A DNA stretch of 5,885 nucleotides from Acidobacteriota bacterium (GTDB lineage: Bacteria > Acidobacteriota > Terriglobia > Terriglobales > Acidobacteriaceae). The DNA lies in contig JAFAPG010000859.1 of the NCBI GenBank assembly GCA_019247235.1, forward strand, positions 1 to 5,885, in the 5' to 3' direction. The notes under the pieces are model-generated. The model worked only from the letters and a program-made list of their open reading frames with translations. It was not told the origin of the DNA and did no database searches. Shown in pieces: positions 4,644 to 5,885 of this stretch (its first letter is position 1; every line of letters begins with the position of its first letter). The translations under genes and the position numbers were made by a program.

Positions 4644-5885
4644 ATGCCAGGTCGTTATCACAACTCAGAACAAATGTTGCAAAGAGCGCTGGGGGTGATT
4701 CCCCTCGCCTCTCAGACATTCAGTAAAAGCAAGACTCAATACCCTCTTGGCGTGTCCCCGTATTTTGCGGCACGAGCGAATGGAAGCAAGATCTGGGACA
4801 TAGATGGGAACGAGTACATTGATTTTGTGAATAGTCTGGCTGCAATTACCCTGGGTTACAACGATCCCGATGTGACCGCAGCAGTGCAGGCACAGCTGCA
4901 AGATGGAACTATTTTTTCCTTGCCGCATCCCCTGGAGTTGCAAGTAGCAGAGAAGATTCGCGAAATGGTTCCCTGCGCCGAGATGGTTCGCTTTGGCAAA
5001 AATGGTTCCGACGCTACGGCGGGAGCAATTCGGCTTGCTCGCGCTTACACAGGTAGAGACCATGTGGCAGTGTGCGGATATCACGGCTGGCAGGACTGGT
5101 ATATCGGTTCTACTAGCCGCAACCTGGGTGTTCCGCAATCTACTTGCGATTTAACACATCCATTTACTTATAACGACCTGGAGTCTCTACACGATATTTT
5201 TGCGAGCTGGCGCGACGGAGTAGCCGCAGTAATCATGGAGCCTATGAACTCTGTCGAGCCCGAGGAAGGGTTTTTGGAAGAGGTCAAGAGACTAAGCCAC
5301 AAGAACGGAGCCGTGCTCATATTCGATGAAACGATCACCGGCTTCCGGTTCTCCAACGGTGGTGCACAAGAAGTGTTTCGCGTAATACCTGACTTAGCAA
5401 CGTTCGGTAAAGGATTGGCTAATGGCTATCCTCTCAGTGCTCTGGCGGGCCGCGCGGACATCATGCAGATGTTGGAGGAAGTATTCTTCTCATTTACATT
5501 TGGCGGAGAGACGCTGTCGTTGGCTGCAGCCATGGCGACTCTGAGCAAACTCCAACAACAGCCAATTTTGGAAAGCATGCGCAACCAGGGTTGCAAGGTT
5601 GTAAACGGCTTAAAACGATTGATCAACAAATACTGCGCGGACCGCTTCTGCTCCATTTCCGGGCATCCAACTTGGTCGTTTCTCATATTTAAGGATACTG
5701 AGACGTGCTCGCAATGGCAGTTAAAAACACTCTTGCTCCAGGAGATGTTCTCGAGAGGTGTCCTACTGCTTGGCTCACATAACATTAGTTATGCGCATTC
5801 CGATTACGATATTGCGAAGTTGTTGGCCGCTTATGATGACCTGCTGCCGCTACTTAGTAACGCTGTCGAAAACAGCTCCATTCAG
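4644..5885 (+). CDS. Class III aminotransferase, glutamate-1-semialdehyde-aminomutase-like, 3' end beyond window
   Basis: The frame is open from the ATG at 4644 to the last base (414 codons, no stop), so the 3' end is missing. The family is usually about 420-440 residues, so little is lost. It is a fold-type I PLP enzyme resembling HemL. Visible features are KIWDIDGNEYIDF (49-61), GKNGSDATAGAIRLAR (118-133), CGYHGWQDWY (144-153), IMEP (197-200), LIFDETITGFR (225-235, with D228 facing the PLP ring nitrogen), TFGKGLANGYP (253-263, with K256 the expected Schiff-base lysine) and FTFGGET (284-290). YHGWQDWY, FGGET and GHPTWSFLIF are marks of the branch found in surface-sugar clusters, not of HemL proper, so a haem-pathway role is unlikely. 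A TGA immediately precedes the ATG in frame, so the start cannot be further upstream. No clear ribosome binding site is seen. Inferred role: installing or moving an amino group on a nonulosonic acid or its precursor; the substrate is unknown. Confidence 0.88.
   Translation, partial: MPGRYHNSEQMLQRALGVIPLASQTFSKSKTQYPLGVSPYFAARANGSKIWDIDGNEYIDFVNSLAAITLGYNDPDVTAAVQAQLQDGTIFSLPHPLELQVAEKIREMVPCAEMVRFGKNGSDATAGAIRLARAYTGRDHVAVCGYHGWQDWYIGSTSRNLGVPQSTCDLTHPFTYNDLESLHDIFASWRDGVAAVIMEPMNSVEPEEGFLEEVKRLSHKNGAVLIFDETITGFRFSNGGAQEVFRVIPDLATFGKGLANGYPLSALAGRADIMQMLEEVFFSFTFGGETLSLAAAMATLSKLQQQPILESMRNQGCKVVNGLKRLINKYCADRFCSISGHPTWSFLIFKDTETCSQWQLKTLLLQEMFSRGVLLLGSHNISYAHSDYDIAKLLAAYDDLLPLLSNAVENSSIQ

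Noticed and set aside
4665..5138. Minus-strand open frame of 157 codons opposite the class III aminotransferase
   Set aside because: Antisense shadow; the + strand carries a clear PLP-enzyme frame over the whole stretch.
4644..5885. Haem-pathway hemL
   Set aside because: The surrounding genes make surface sugars and the motifs fit the sugar-locus branch of class III enzymes.
1..5885. CRISPR array, tRNA, rRNA or insertion sequence
   Set aside because: No regularly spaced repeats, no cloverleaf or rRNA-like stretch, and no transposase or terminal inverted repeats were seen.

Overview
This window is part of a surface-polysaccharide gene cluster, with every gene on the + strand. It starts inside a bacterial tyrosine kinase of the polysaccharide-export type. 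It continues into a pseudaminic-acid-type nonulosonic acid cassette: pseB, pseC, an aldo/keto reductase, an SpsF-type cytidylyltransferase and a class III (glutamate-1-semialdehyde-aminotransferase-like) PLP enzyme. The last gene is still open at the window end.

Layout. Positions 1-558 hold the C-terminal 185 residues of the tyrosine kinase, ending in a tyrosine cluster. Positions 559-686 are a non-coding gap with a weak hairpin plus T-run and an 8-bp direct repeat. pseB (687-1700) and pseC (1712-2872) are nearly contiguous and supply the first two steps from UDP-GlcNAc. A 119-bp AT-richer gap (2873-2991) follows. The aldo/keto reductase (2992-3873) then overlaps the cytidylyltransferase (3870-4616) by 4 bases, and the class III aminotransferase-like gene begins 27 bases later (4644 to the end).

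How the genes fit together. PseB converts UDP-GlcNAc to the 4-keto-6-deoxy-L-altro (inverted) sugar, and PseC aminates C4. The later known steps (PseH acetyltransferase, PseG hydrolase, PseI synthase) are not in the window and may lie downstream. The SpsF-type protein is the likely CMP-activating enzyme. The aldo/keto reductase and class III enzyme have no place in the textbook pseudaminic acid pathway. They suggest a modified or alternative nonulosonic acid, and this is the main point of interest. The kinase next door suggests the sugar goes into an exported capsule or exopolysaccharide rather than only onto flagellin.

Organism. The kinase looks like the cytoplasmic domain of a Wzc-like or CpsD-like protein. 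Sampled 60-base lines run about 60% GC in the first half and about 45% toward the end. A moderately GC-rich, probably Gram-negative environmental bacterium fits, and Acidobacteriota is one possibility, but nothing here fixes the phylum. No tRNA, rRNA, CRISPR array or insertion sequence was seen.
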